Positions 16,199-25,067 of a stretch of DNA of 64,000 nucleotides are shown piece after piece. Below the pieces are notes generated by a model that saw nothing but the letters and a program-made list of their open reading frames with translations, was not told the DNA's origin and did not search any database. Positions within the stretch are counted from its first letter, which is position 1, and the number at the start of each line of letters is the position of its first letter. The stretch comes from an uncultured Capnocytophaga sp. (GTDB taxonomy: Bacteria; Bacteroidota; Bacteroidia; Flavobacteriales; Flavobacteriaceae): positions 1 to 64,000 of the forward strand of contig NZ_CALGWU010000006.1 in assembly GCF_937936315.1 (NCBI RefSeq), written 5' to 3'. The position numbers and the translations under genes are program-made.

Positions 16199-17107
16199 AT
16201 GAACCGCCGCAACCTCACTTTTATAATATGCCTCATCCTATCAGTTTTTATCTGGTCGTTAGTAAAACTTTCTAAAAATTTACTTAGGGAAGTATCTATC
16301 CCTGTGACAGTTATCAATCCCCCTGCCAACGAGGTATTTCTGCCTTCTGCCCCTAATTTCGTGAGAATTGTAGTTGAAGGTAATGGCTTTTCTCTTTTGA
16401 AATCCTACCGGCAAAACCCTACCCTCACCGTTGATTTTACTGACCTGCAAGAGGTGAGTGAACACTTCTATACACTCTCCAAAAACAGTAAAGACAAGCT
16501 GAGCAATACTTATCTCGCAAACTTCAAAATACGCTCGGTAGTCTCCGATACGCTACAACTGTATTTAGCGCCTAAACACACTAAAAAAATCCCCGTAGTG
16601 GTACATCTAAACGTGGAATACCCTAAGGAATACCAACTCACAGATCTAAAACTCTCCCCCGATTCGGTAGTGGCATCGGGTAGCCAAAAAGTGATAGACA
16701 CGCTCTCTCAAGTTGTTTTTCACTATCATAACAAACGCCCTATAAAGGATAATTTCAGTGAAACTTACACGCTCAAAAGCACGCCTTTGGTACATTTCAA
16801 CACTCATAAAATAGCAATGCAAGCCTTTGTAGACAAAGTGAGTGAGCAAGAATTGCGCGTACCAGTGAAGGTGATGGGGGTACCGAAAAACAGTCAGGTG
16901 AAAATTTTCCCTGATGAGGTGAGTGTGCTCTGTACGGGGGAATTAAACCTACTTAAAACACTCACTCCTAACGATATAGAAGTAACTGCCGATATGTGTG
17001 AAGCTAATGCAGGGCATATCCCACTGCAAATTAGCACTAACAAACGACGTATAAAAGTAGCTCTAATGAACGAAACAACAGTTGATTTTCTCATACGCAA
17101 AGAATGA
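16199..17107 (+). CDS. YbbR-like domain protein
   Basis: 302 residues. One N-terminal membrane helix (about 6-24) is followed by an extracytoplasmic region with repeated YbbR-type beta units: REVSIPVTVINPP, TKKIPVVVHLNVEYP, PDSVVASGSQKVIDTLSQV and SEQELRVPVKVMGVP. In Gram-positives YbbR (CdaR) regulates a diadenylate cyclase; in Bacteroidetes it commonly sits beside coaE, as here (4-bp overlap), with no cyclase next door. The function in this group is unknown. Confidence 0.8.
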   Translation: MNRRNLTFIICLILSVFIWSLVKLSKNLLREVSIPVTVINPPANEVFLPSAPNFVRIVVEGNGFSLLKSYRQNPTLTVDFTDLQEVSEHFYTLSKNSKDKLSNTYLANFKIRSVVSDTLQLYLAPKHTKKIPVVVHLNVEYPKEYQLTDLKLSPDSVVASGSQKVIDTLSQVVFHYHNKRPIKDNFSETYTLKSTPLVHFNTHKIAMQAFVDKVSEQELRVPVKVMGVPKNSQVKIFPDEVSVLCTGELNLLKTLTPNDIEVTADMCEANAGHIPLQISTNKRRIKVALMNETTVDFLIRKE

Positions 17108-17694
17108 TGGTAGTAGGACTTACAGGAGGTATTGGCAGTGGCAAGAGCACTATAGCCAAAGCATTTGCTGCCTTAGGTATTGCAGTATTCAATTCAGATG
17201 AACAAGCTAAAGCACTCATCGCTACCGATGCGCAGGTAAAGGAACGCATTATCGCTGCTTTTGGTGAGGAGGCTTACCACAATGGAGAATATAACCGCGC
17301 TTATATCGCCCAGATTGTGTTTAACAATTCTGAGAAATTGGCGATACTCAACGGCATTGTACATCCTGCCCTTGCAGAATATTTTAAACGATGGGCAAAG
17401 GAGCAAACTTCACCTTATGTGCTGAAAGAAGCCGCTATCCTTTTTGAGAGTGGAAGCTACAAGGATTGTGATTATATCATCACAGTTACAGCGCCTGAGG
17501 AAGTGCGCATTGCCCGCGTAATGGCGCGCGACCATTGCACCGAAGCCCAAGTGCGAGCGCGTATGGCACAACAATGGAGTGATGCCCAGCGCATTGCCCT
17601 TTCAAATGCGGTGATTGAGAACATCGATTTGGAAAAAGCAAAAAAAGAAGTAAAGAGAATTAATAACGAGTTACGAATGACGAGTTACGAATGA
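17104..17694 (+). CDS. coaE: Dephospho-CoA kinase with a repeat-derived C-terminus
   Basis: 196 residues. CoaE catalyses the last step of coenzyme A synthesis in the cytosol. The Walker A loop GLTGGIGSGKST opens the protein; VFNSDEQAKAL, VLKEAAILFESG and ARMAQQWSDAQR are CoaE blocks. The ATG at 17104 overlaps the ybbR stop; a second Met follows at once. The last ten residues (NNELRMTSYE) are encoded by a heptad array (17662-17696), so the native C-terminus has probably been extended or replaced. This should not touch the active site. Confidence 0.92.
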   Translation: MMVVGLTGGIGSGKSTIAKAFAALGIAVFNSDEQAKALIATDAQVKERIIAAFGEEAYHNGEYNRAYIAQIVFNNSEKLAILNGIVHPALAEYFKRWAKEQTSPYVLKEAAILFESGSYKDCDYIITVTAPEEVRIARVMARDHCTEAQVRARMAQQWSDAQRIALSNAVIENIDLEKAKKEVKRINNELRMTSYE

Positions 17695-17696
17695 CG
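17662..17696 (+). repeat. Heptad array encoding the CoaE C-terminus
   Basis: Units AATAACGAG, TTACGAA, TGACGAG, TTACGAA, TGACGG; the CoaE stop TGA lies inside it. The same sequence class recurs at 18427-18463. Confidence 0.7.
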
Positions 17697-17707
17697 GACG
17701 AAAGTTT

Positions 17708-17738
17708 TTGTTAATTGTTAATTATAAATTGTTAATTG
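17708..17738 (+). repeat. AT-rich heptad array forming the ActA start
   Basis: Units TTGTTAA, TTGTTAA, TTATAAA, TTGTTAA, TTG; the last TTG is the only plausible start codon of actA. Confidence 0.65.
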
Positions 17739-18425
17739 AAAAAAATTATCATTATATCAACCCTTATTATTGCCTTTTTAGGCATTACTTACGCTCTTTA
17801 CGCCTTTCTGATGCAGATAGGGGTAGATGAGGGCTATGAACCTATACAACCTATTCACTTCTCTCATAAAATTCACGCAGGTGATAACCAAATCGATTGT
17901 AAATATTGCCATTCAGGAGCGCGGACTTCGGCAGTAGCAGGCGTGCCTTCTCTCAATGTGTGTATGGGCTGCCACCTTACTATCTCGGAATATGAGGGTG
18001 AGGAGGACACTGCCAATGGTTACACCAAAGATTTTTACACCAAAGAAATCAAGAAATTATACGAAGCAGTAGGCTGGGACGAACAGAAATTTCGCTATGC
18101 CGGTACTGCTAAACCTGTGCAGTGGATACGCATTCACAAACTCCCCGACTTTACTTATTTCAATCACAGTCAGCACGTAACAGTGGGTGGGTTGGAATGT
18201 CAGAAATGCCACGGCGAAGTACAACAAATGGAGGTGGTACACCAGCACGCGCCTCTTACGATGGGGTGGTGTATAGAGTGCCACCGCCAAATGCCAGCAA
18301 ATGCTAACAATCCTTATTATCAGCACTATGAAGAAGTGCATAAGGCTTTGGCTAAAAAGCTAAATGTAGCCAAACTAACCGTTGCCGAAATGGGAGGCTT
18401 AGAATGTGCAAAATGCCACTACTAA
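17736..18425 (+). CDS. actA: Alternative complex III pentaheme cytochrome c subunit ActA
   Basis: 229 residues with one N-terminal membrane anchor (about 3-26) and five CxxCH heme-binding motifs: CKYCH (55), CMGCH (76), CQKCH (155), CIECH (179) and CAKCH (224). This is the pentaheme subunit that passes electrons from the quinol-oxidising part of alternative complex III to its monoheme partner. Frame and membrane helix require a TTG start at 17736, which is part of a heptad array; no ATG is available. It is the first act gene, 41 bp after coaE and without its own promoter. Confidence 0.88.
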   Translation: MKKIIIISTLIIAFLGITYALYAFLMQIGVDEGYEPIQPIHFSHKIHAGDNQIDCKYCHSGARTSAVAGVPSLNVCMGCHLTISEYEGEEDTANGYTKDFYTKEIKKLYEAVGWDEQKFRYAGTAKPVQWIRIHKLPDFTYFNHSQHVTVGGLECQKCHGEVQQMEVVHQHAPLTMGWCIECHRQMPANANNPYYQHYEEVHKALAKKLNVAKLTVAEMGGLECAKCHY

Positions 18426-18426
18426 T

Positions 18427-18463
18427 AATTACGAATGACGAGTTACGAATGACGAATGAGAAT
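18427..18463 (+). repeat. Heptad array at the actA/actB junction, partly coding
   Basis: Units AATTACGAA, TGACGAG, TTACGAA, TGACGAA, TGAGAAT. The second half encodes the first residues of ActB (MTNEN). Confidence 0.65.
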
Positions 18464-21307
18464 ATACATAATATATCAACATCACGGCGGGATTTCCTAA
18501 AATTCTTAGGTTTTTCTACAGCAGTGGCTGCCTTGGCAGGTTGCGAAGGGGCGGTACACAAAACGATTCCGTATGTAATACAGCCCGAAAGTATTGTAGC
18601 AGGTGAAGCCAATTATTACGCTACTTGCATAGCCGATGGTTTTGACTTTGCCAGCGTACTGGTGAAAACTCGCGAAGGGCGACCCATTGCTGTATTGCGC
18701 AACCCCGAAGCCAAAGCAGGAGGGGCTGTGAATGCAAGGATATTGGCATCGGTATTGAGTTTGTATGACGAGCATAGAAACCCATCCCCTACCCTCTCTC
18801 AAGGAGGGGAATTGTGGCAACAGCTGGATACTAAAGCCATTACAGCTTTAGAGAAAGCAAAAGCTGAAGGCAAGCAAATAGTGATGCTCAGTCAAACACT
18901 CGCAAGTCCGTCGAGTTATGCCTTAATAGAACTATTAAAAGAAAAATACCCCACCTTTAAGCTCGTAGAATACGATACCATATCAGAAGAGGCTACTATC
19001 AGAGCTTTTGAAAAACGTTGTGGACTGCGCGCGATGCCCGATTACGATTTTAGCAAGGCAAAGCTCATCGTTTCCTTTGATGCCGATTTCTTGGGCGATT
19101 GGAATGGCGGAGGCTATGAAGCAGGCTATGTGCAAGGGCGTATTCCTAGCAAAGCAAACGGAATGTCGCGCCATATTCAGTTGGAAGCCAACCTCAGCCT
19201 TACAGGCGCTAATGCCGATGAACGCATTGCCCTCACCCCTCAACAACTGAAAGTAGCTTTAGCACAATTCTATATTTTTTTAACAGAATATCAAACTTCT
19301 CATCCTGAAGATCTTTCTGCTGAAATCAATGAAAAACTCAAAGCAATAGCCGATGAAGTAAAAAAAGCGGGTAGCGATGCCGTAATCATAACAGGTATTG
19401 ACAAGGACAATGCCCAAGAACTCACCTTTGCCCTAAACAAAAGACTGAAAAGCAAGGCTTTTATACCTGAAACACCTATACTTACCCGCAAAGGAGATGT
19501 AACGTGGAAATTCAAACCATTGCTCACCGATATGAACGAAGGCAAGGTAGGCGTTCTCTTTATCAACAATCTCAACCCTTTATACAGTTTGCCTAACGCC
19601 GAAGCGTTTGCCGCAGGCTTGAAGAAAGTACCTTTTTCGGTATCCTTTGCGATGCGCGCTGATGAAACTGCCCAGCAAACGACCCTTTGGGCGCCTCAAC
19701 CACATTATTTAGAGTCGTGGGGCGATGTAGAATTTAAATACGGGCACTACGGACTGATGCAGCCTTGTATACGTCCGCTTTTCAACACCAAACAATGGCA
19801 AGACTGTTTTCTGCAATGGGCAGGACACAAGGAGAGCTATTACCATTTTATCAAAGCTCATTGGGAAGCTCATATCTTAAAAGGATTTTCTTGGGAACAA
19901 GCCTTACACGATGGCACATTTGTAGATAATGAAAAAAGATTTGATTTTGAACAACAAGAAGAGGAACGACTAAGTTTATTCCGTACCAAAGAATCTTTTA
20001 CCGATATATCTATCTCTCAATTGCTTATAAGCCAAACGGAATCGCCTTTTGAACTCACTCTCTACACTAGCACCGCTTTGGGAGACGGGCAACAAGCTAA
20101 CAATCCTTGGCTACAAGAACTCCCCGACCCTATCCACCGCACTACGTGGGATAACTTCCTCACGATGCACCCCACCGATGCCCAAACCTTAGGCATTGAG
20201 AATTGGCATACTGCCGATGGTGCTTTGGACGGACATCAGGCGAAAATCAGTGCTAACGGTAAAAGTATTATTGCTCCCGTACTTATCACCCCTGCACAAG
20301 CGCAAGGCAGTGTGGGGATTGCCTTAGGTTATGGGCGCAAGGCAGGCATACAAACCGAAATGCAAATAGGCGTGAATGCCTTCCCTCTTTATAAAGACCA
20401 TTGTAAAAATCAAGGCGTACAGATAGAAAAAGCAGACGGTACACACGAATTTGCCTGCTTGCAACTGCAAAATGAATTGGTAGGGCGTAAAAATATCCTG
20501 AAAGAAATCAGTTTAGATACTTTCTTAAACTCCTCTGTGGAAGTGTGGAACCCTCAACCTTCTAAAACCAAGAAAGCCTTTACTACCCCACATCACTTTA
20601 AACTCTCTATCGACCTGAATGCTTGCACGGGTTGTGCGGCTTGTGTAATCGCTTGTCACGCCGAGAACAATGTGCCCGTAGTAGGCAAAGAAGAAGTGCG
20701 TCGCTCGCGCGATATGCACTGGTTGCGCATCGACCGTTATGAATCAAGAGAAAACGAACAAAGGTGCGTAGGCTTTCAGCCCGTGATGTGTCAGCATTGT
20801 AATAATGCCCCTTGTGAGACTGTCTGTCCCGTAATCGCTACCGCTCACGGACAGCAAGGACAAAACCAAATGGCTTACAACCGCTGTGTAGGCACGCGCT
20901 ACTGTGCCAACAACTGCCCTTACAAAGTACGCCGGTTCAACTGGTTTCAGTATAGTGAAAACAAGCAGTTCAACTACAATATGAACAACGAAATAGGGCG
21001 TATGGTGCTCAACCCCGATGTAACGGTACGTTCGCGAGGGGTAATGGAAAAGTGTTCCCTCTGTATCCAGAACACCCAAGCGGTAATACTGAAAGCCAAA
21101 AGAGAAGGTCGTGCCGTTGCCCCAGGAGAGTTTAACAATGTAGTGGCTTGTGCCGCTGCTTGTAATACAGGAGCTATGGTATTTGGCGATGCTAACGAAG
21201 AAGGAAGCAAAATCGCCCAACTCAGTGCCAGCGATCGTATGTATCAGCTTTTAGCAGAACTCAACACCGACCCTAATGTGGTGTATCAAGTGAAAGTTAG
21301 GAATTAG
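18449..21307 (+). CDS. actB: Alternative complex III iron-sulfur (molybdopterin-oxidoreductase-like) subunit ActB
   Basis: 952 residues from the ATG at 18449; a start at 18404 would overlap actA. The N-terminus has a twin-arginine signal (STSRRDFLKFLGF) and a lipobox-like LAGC, so it is exported folded and probably lipid-anchored. Residues to about 700 resemble a molybdopterin enzyme without cofactor; about 725-915 hold the Fe-S domain with CTGCAACVIACH, CQHCNNAPCETVCP, CVGTRYCANNCP and a last cluster CSLC/ACAAACNTG. It carries electrons within the complex. Compared with related ActB proteins the N-terminal extension before the RR motif is missing and replaced by heptad-encoded residues. A small hairpin-forming insert (NPSPTLSQGGE) lies near 18780-18810. 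Confidence 0.9.
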   Translation: MTNENIHNISTSRRDFLKFLGFSTAVAALAGCEGAVHKTIPYVIQPESIVAGEANYYATCIADGFDFASVLVKTREGRPIAVLRNPEAKAGGAVNARILASVLSLYDEHRNPSPTLSQGGELWQQLDTKAITALEKAKAEGKQIVMLSQTLASPSSYALIELLKEKYPTFKLVEYDTISEEATIRAFEKRCGLRAMPDYDFSKAKLIVSFDADFLGDWNGGGYEAGYVQGRIPSKANGMSRHIQLEANLSLTGANADERIALTPQQLKVALAQFYIFLTEYQTSHPEDLSAEINEKLKAIADEVKKAGSDAVIITGIDKDNAQELTFALNKRLKSKAFIPETPILTRKGDVTWKFKPLLTDMNEGKVGVLFINNLNPLYSLPNAEAFAAGLKKVPFSVSFAMRADETAQQTTLWAPQPHYLESWGDVEFKYGHYGLMQPCIRPLFNTKQWQDCFLQWAGHKESYYHFIKAHWEAHILKGFSWEQALHDGTFVDNEKRFDFEQQEEERLSLFRTKESFTDISISQLLISQTESPFELTLYTSTALGDGQQANNPWLQELPDPIHRTTWDNFLTMHPTDAQTLGIENWHTADGALDGHQAKISANGKSIIAPVLITPAQAQGSVGIALGYGRKAGIQTEMQIGVNAFPLYKDHCKNQGVQIEKADGTHEFACLQLQNELVGRKNILKEISLDTFLNSSVEVWNPQPSKTKKAFTTPHHFKLSIDLNACTGCAACVIACHAENNVPVVGKEEVRRSRDMHWLRIDRYESRENEQRCVGFQPVMCQHCNNAPCETVCPVIATAHGQQGQNQMAYNRCVGTRYCANNCPYKVRRFNWFQYSENKQFNYNMNNEIGRMVLNPDVTVRSRGVMEKCSLCIQNTQAVILKAKREGRAVAPGEFNNVVACAAACNTGAMVFGDANEEGSKIAQLSASDRMYQLLAELNTDPNVVYQVKVRN

Positions 21308-21312
21308 GAGTT
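21295..21312 (+). repeat. Short heptad array supplying the ActB stop
   Basis: GTTAGGA, ATTAGGA, GTT; TAG at 21298 and 21305 (the real stop), 7 bp apart, directly before the GH20 ATG. Confidence 0.6.
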
Positions 21313-23244
21313 ATGAAGTTTTATATATTTTTCATATACCTTTGGTGTGTTTCTCCTTGTGTGCTCTACGCAGGGATAGACCACTTATTGCCTGCACCGC
21401 AACAAGTTATCGCTAATGGACAACGCTACAAGGTAGCCTCGGCAGAAACACGTCCGATTATTATTGTAGAAATGGTAGCCGATTTGCCCGAAATTCCTAT
21501 CAATAAAGAAGAAGGGTATATGTTAGAAGTTACTAAAAATTGCATTCTCATCAGGGCTATCAGTGGGAAAGGTGTGTATTGGGCGAAACAAACCCTGAAA
21601 CAACTTTTGGTTACCAAAGGCAATAAAGCCTATTACGAAGGATGCAAAATCATCGATTATCCTGCTTTTAGAGTGCGTGGTTTTATGCAAGATGTAGGGC
21701 GTACCTTTATGAGTTTGGAGGAGTTGAAAAGAGAAATAGCAGTACTTTCGCAGTATAAAATCAATGTATTTCATTGGCATCTCACCGAAAACCAAGGGTG
21801 GCGTTTGCAGAGTTTGCGCTATCCTGAACTCAATGCTCCTTTTAGCTATGAGCGTATGCCTGCCCAATATTATACCCTACAAGAAGCCAAAGAGTTAGTC
21901 ACTTTCTGCAAAAAACACAACGTATTGCTCATCCCTGAAATTGATATGCCTGGACACAGTCGTGCTTTTGAGAGGGCTTTTGGGGTAGCTATGCAATCGG
22001 AAAAAGGAATGGCAATTCTCAAAGAACTATTGGATGAGGTAGTCGATAATTTTGATGTTCCTTATATTCATATAGGCACTGATGAAGTAGTTTTTAGCAA
22101 CCCGCAATTTGTACCCGAAATGGTGGGTTACTTGCGTAATAAAGGCAAAAAGGTGATTTCGTGGAACCCTGGGTGGCGATATAGATCAGGTGAAATAGAT
22201 ATGACCCAACTGTGGAGCTATCGCGGTAAAGCACAAAAAGGCATTCCTGCTATTGATAGCAAATTTCACTATATCAATCATTTTGATGCTTTTGCCGATT
22301 TGGTTACTCTCTACAACAGCAGAATTTTAAATGTAGCCCAAGGTGACGACGACCACGCGGGAGCTATTATAGGGTTGTGGAATGACCGCTATATCAAAGG
22401 AGAGCGAAATATTCTCATTCAAAACAATTTCTATCCTGCGATGCTCGCCTTGGCAGAGCGCTCTTGGAAAGGAGGAGGTAGCGAATATTTTGATGGCAAA
22501 GGCACTATGCTCCCCACAGATACCAACGACCCTATATTCAAGCAGTTTGCCGATTTTGAAAGACGTATGTATTGGCATAAAACTCATCATTTTACTACCG
22601 AACCCTTTGCCTATATACCTCAAACCAACGTAGTTTGGCGCATTACCGATGCCTTCCCTAACAATGGCAACCTTGCTCAATCCTTTCCGCCTGAGAAAAC
22701 TTTAAAAGAAAGCTACTCCTATGAAGGAAAAACTTATCACACTCATAAAGCCATAGGAGCTGGCATTTATTTGCGACATACTTGGGGGGAACTTGTTCCT
22801 GCTTTTTATAAAAACCCTCAGCCCAACCACACTGCTTATGCGTACACTTATGTATATTCACCCGAAGAACAGCAGGTTGGTTTATGGGTAAGTTTTCAAG
22901 ATTACAGTCGGTCGGAAAAAGATCTTCCCCCGCCACAAGGCAAATGGGATTACAAGGAGAGCAAAATTTGGCTAAACGATACAGAACTCTCTCCTCCTAT
23001 ATGGAAATCAGCTCACAGAGAACTCTCTAACGAAATACCTCTTACTAACGAAAATTTTCAAGTGCGTCCTCCTTTGCAAGTTACCCTCAACAAGGGATGG
23101 AATAAAGTGTTACTCAAGCTCCCCGTGGGTGCTTTCTCTACCCCCGAAGTGCGATTGGTGAAATGGCAATTCACTTGTGTGTTTGTAACCCCTGACGGCA
23201 AGGACGCTGTAAAAAATCTTATTTATGCAGATACTCAACGATAA
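21313..23244 (+). CDS. GH20 beta-N-acetylhexosaminidase inside the act operon
   Basis: 643 residues. A signal peptide (about 1-20) directs it to the periplasm or surface. The GH20b-like N-domain is followed by the catalytic barrel: GFMQDVGRTFMSLEELKREI, NVFHWHLTENQGWRL, LIPEIDMPGHSRAF and the catalytic pair in HIGTDEVVF (Asp 257, Glu 258). It would release terminal GlcNAc or GalNAc by substrate-assisted catalysis. A C-terminal beta-rich part (about 440-643) is probably carbohydrate-binding. It starts 5 bp after actB, and its last 20 bp overlap the start of actC, so it is translationally locked into the respiratory operon although its job is glycan breakdown. It may feed on glycans released by the GH18 locus below. 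Confidence 0.88.
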   Translation: MKFYIFFIYLWCVSPCVLYAGIDHLLPAPQQVIANGQRYKVASAETRPIIIVEMVADLPEIPINKEEGYMLEVTKNCILIRAISGKGVYWAKQTLKQLLVTKGNKAYYEGCKIIDYPAFRVRGFMQDVGRTFMSLEELKREIAVLSQYKINVFHWHLTENQGWRLQSLRYPELNAPFSYERMPAQYYTLQEAKELVTFCKKHNVLLIPEIDMPGHSRAFERAFGVAMQSEKGMAILKELLDEVVDNFDVPYIHIGTDEVVFSNPQFVPEMVGYLRNKGKKVISWNPGWRYRSGEIDMTQLWSYRGKAQKGIPAIDSKFHYINHFDAFADLVTLYNSRILNVAQGDDDHAGAIIGLWNDRYIKGERNILIQNNFYPAMLALAERSWKGGGSEYFDGKGTMLPTDTNDPIFKQFADFERRMYWHKTHHFTTEPFAYIPQTNVVWRITDAFPNNGNLAQSFPPEKTLKESYSYEGKTYHTHKAIGAGIYLRHTWGELVPAFYKNPQPNHTAYAYTYVYSPEEQQVGLWVSFQDYSRSEKDLPPPQGKWDYKESKIWLNDTELSPPIWKSAHRELSNEIPLTNENFQVRPPLQVTLNKGWNKVLLKLPVGAFSTPEVRLVKWQFTCVFVTPDGKDAVKNLIYADTQR

Positions 23245-25057
23245 ATCCTACCATACTATCAGTGAAGATATAGCACGCCCCATCGAAGGTCGTGCTTCTC
23301 GCGCGTGGTGGATTGCCTTTGGCATTACCCTCCTTGCGACCCTCTGGGGGGTGTGGGCAATATGGGTAACCTTGCGCGATGGTATAGGTGCTTGGGGGCT
23401 CAACAAGAATGTAGGCTGGGCTTGGGACATCACTAACTTTGTGTGGTGGATAGGTATCGGGCACGCAGGAACGCTCATCTCGGCAGTATTGTTGCTCTTT
23501 CGCCAACAGTGGCGGGTGGCTATCAATCGCTCGGCTGAAGCAATGACTATCTTTGCGGTGCTACAAGCGAGTATCTTCCCTATCCTGCATTTAGGTAGAC
23601 CGTGGTTGCTACATTTCAACTTGCCTATTCCTAACCAATACGGCTCGTTGTGGGACAATTTCAACTCACCTTTGTTATGGGATGTTTTTGCTATTGCTAC
23701 CTACTTTTCGGTATCCTTAGTGTTTTGGTGGGTGGGCTTACTCCCTGATTTTGCGATGTTGCGCGATCGTGCTCTCAAGCCTTTTCAGAAGAAGATTTAC
23801 AGCTTGCTGAGTTTCGGTTGGAGCGGGCGCGCCAAAGATTGGCAACGTATAGAAGAAACAATGCTTTTATTAGCTGGTATTGCCACTCCGTTAGTAATTT
23901 CGGTGCATACTATCGTCTCTTTTGATTTTGCTACTTCGGTAGTCTCTGGCTGGCACACTACTATTTTTCCACCCTACTTTGTAGCAGGGGCTATCTTTTC
24001 GGGGTTTGCAATGGTGAGTTTGCTACTGATTATCTTGCGCAAAGTGTGTAAGTTAGAAGCCTATATCACCCTCAAACACATCGAGTTGATGAACACTGTG
24101 ATGTTAGTGGCTGGTAGTATTGTAGCGGTTGCTTACCTCACCGAGTTTTTTATGGCTATGCGTTCTCACTCGGAGTTTGAACAATACGCATTCCACAATC
24201 GTGCTACAGGTGATTATGCGTGGGCATTCTGGACGATGATTATTTGCAATATAGTCCTCCCTCAACTGCTTTGGTTCAAAAAGTTACGCCGTAGTATTAC
24301 CTTTTCAGTATGCGTTGCTTTGGTAGTATGTGTGGGGATGTGGTTCGAGCGCTTTGTGATTATCGTTACCTCACTGCACCGCGGTTATCTGCCGTCGTCG
24401 TGGACGATGTTCAGTCCTACGTGGGTGGATATAGGGATATTTGTTGGCACTTTAGGGTTCTTCTTTTTGTTGTTTTTATTATATGCAAGGAGCTTCCCGA
24501 TGATTGCACAAGCTGAGGTGAAAGGGGGCAAGTGTCAGGTGTCAGGTGACAAGTGTCAGGTGTCAGGGAATAGGTATCAGGAGACAGGTGTTAGGGAGCA
24601 GGAATCTCTTAACTCTTATCTCTTAACTCTTAACTCTCCTGAAGAGCTTTTAGATAAAATAAAAGAATTAAAATCAGAAGGCAAAGAAATTCAAGAAGTA
24701 TATACGCCTTTCTATGTACACGGTTTAGCCGAAGCCTTGGGGCTCAAGCGCACTCGCTTAGGCAAAGCTACTTTTCTATACGGACTTATAGGCTTGTTTT
24801 TCGGTTGTTGGCTCACCTATTTCACAATGATAAAAGACTGGCCAATGGATATTGGCGGAAAGCCTAATGCCACTTTCTGGCAAAACCTCCCCGCTTTTGT
24901 ACCGGTAATATTCGAGTTGGTTGTGTATTTTGCAGCGCATCTATTGGTGATTAGTTTCTTTATCAGAAGTAGGTTATATCCATTCAAAAAAGCTGAAAAT
25001 CCTATAAAGAAAAGTAGTGATGATAAATTCGTAATTCAGGTAAGAGATAAGAAGTAA
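23225..25057 (+). CDS. actCD: ActC-ActD fusion: quinone-binding membrane subunit joined to DUF3341 subunit
   Basis: 610 residues in one frame. Residues 1-430 are ActC, an NrfD/PsrC-type protein with about ten membrane helices (ARPIEGRASRAWWIAFG, WDITNFVWWIGIGHAGTLIS, LHLGRPWLL, PPYFVAGAIFSGFAMV), which oxidises quinol. Residues 473-610 are ActD, normally a separate small membrane protein (EELLDKIKELKSEGKEIQEV, YTPFYVHGLAEALGLK, GCWLTYFTMIKDWPMDIGGK). Residues 433-471, rich in C-Q-V-S-G repeats, are entirely encoded by a heptad array. The start ATG at 23225 lies within the end of the GH20 gene. The C-terminus (VRDKK) is again heptad-encoded. Confidence 0.88.
   Translation: MQILNDKSYHTISEDIARPIEGRASRAWWIAFGITLLATLWGVWAIWVTLRDGIGAWGLNKNVGWAWDITNFVWWIGIGHAGTLISAVLLLFRQQWRVAINRSAEAMTIFAVLQASIFPILHLGRPWLLHFNLPIPNQYGSLWDNFNSPLLWDVFAIATYFSVSLVFWWVGLLPDFAMLRDRALKPFQKKIYSLLSFGWSGRAKDWQRIEETMLLLAGIATPLVISVHTIVSFDFATSVVSGWHTTIFPPYFVAGAIFSGFAMVSLLLIILRKVCKLEAYITLKHIELMNTVMLVAGSIVAVAYLTEFFMAMRSHSEFEQYAFHNRATGDYAWAFWTMIICNIVLPQLLWFKKLRRSITFSVCVALVVCVGMWFERFVIIVTSLHRGYLPSSWTMFSPTWVDIGIFVGTLGFFFLLFLLYARSFPMIAQAEVKGGKCQVSGDKCQVSGNRYQETGVREQESLNSYLLTLNSPEELLDKIKELKSEGKEIQEVYTPFYVHGLAEALGLKRTRLGKATFLYGLIGLFFGCWLTYFTMIKDWPMDIGGKPNATFWQNLPAFVPVIFELVVYFAAHLLVISFFIRSRLYPFKKAENPIKKSSDDKFVIQVRDKK
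24523..24640 (+). repeat. In-frame two-arm heptad array forming the ActC-ActD linker
   Basis: The first arm has units of the type GTGTCAG/GTGACAA/GTATCAG/GTGTTAG; the second arm has TCTTAAC, TCTTATC, TCTTAAC, TCTTAAC, the reverse complement of the GARRTAA class. All have a 7-bp period. In the coding frame there is no stop. Confidence 0.75.
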
Positions 25058-25067
25058 GAGGTAAGAA
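25037..25067 (+). repeat. Heptad array between actCD and actE
   Basis: CAGGTAA, GAGATAA, GAAGTAA, GAGGTAA: TAA at 25041, 25048, 25055 (the real stop) and 25062, one in every frame. AGAGG in the last unit lies about 10 bp before the actE ATG like a Shine-Dalgarno site. Confidence 0.8.
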
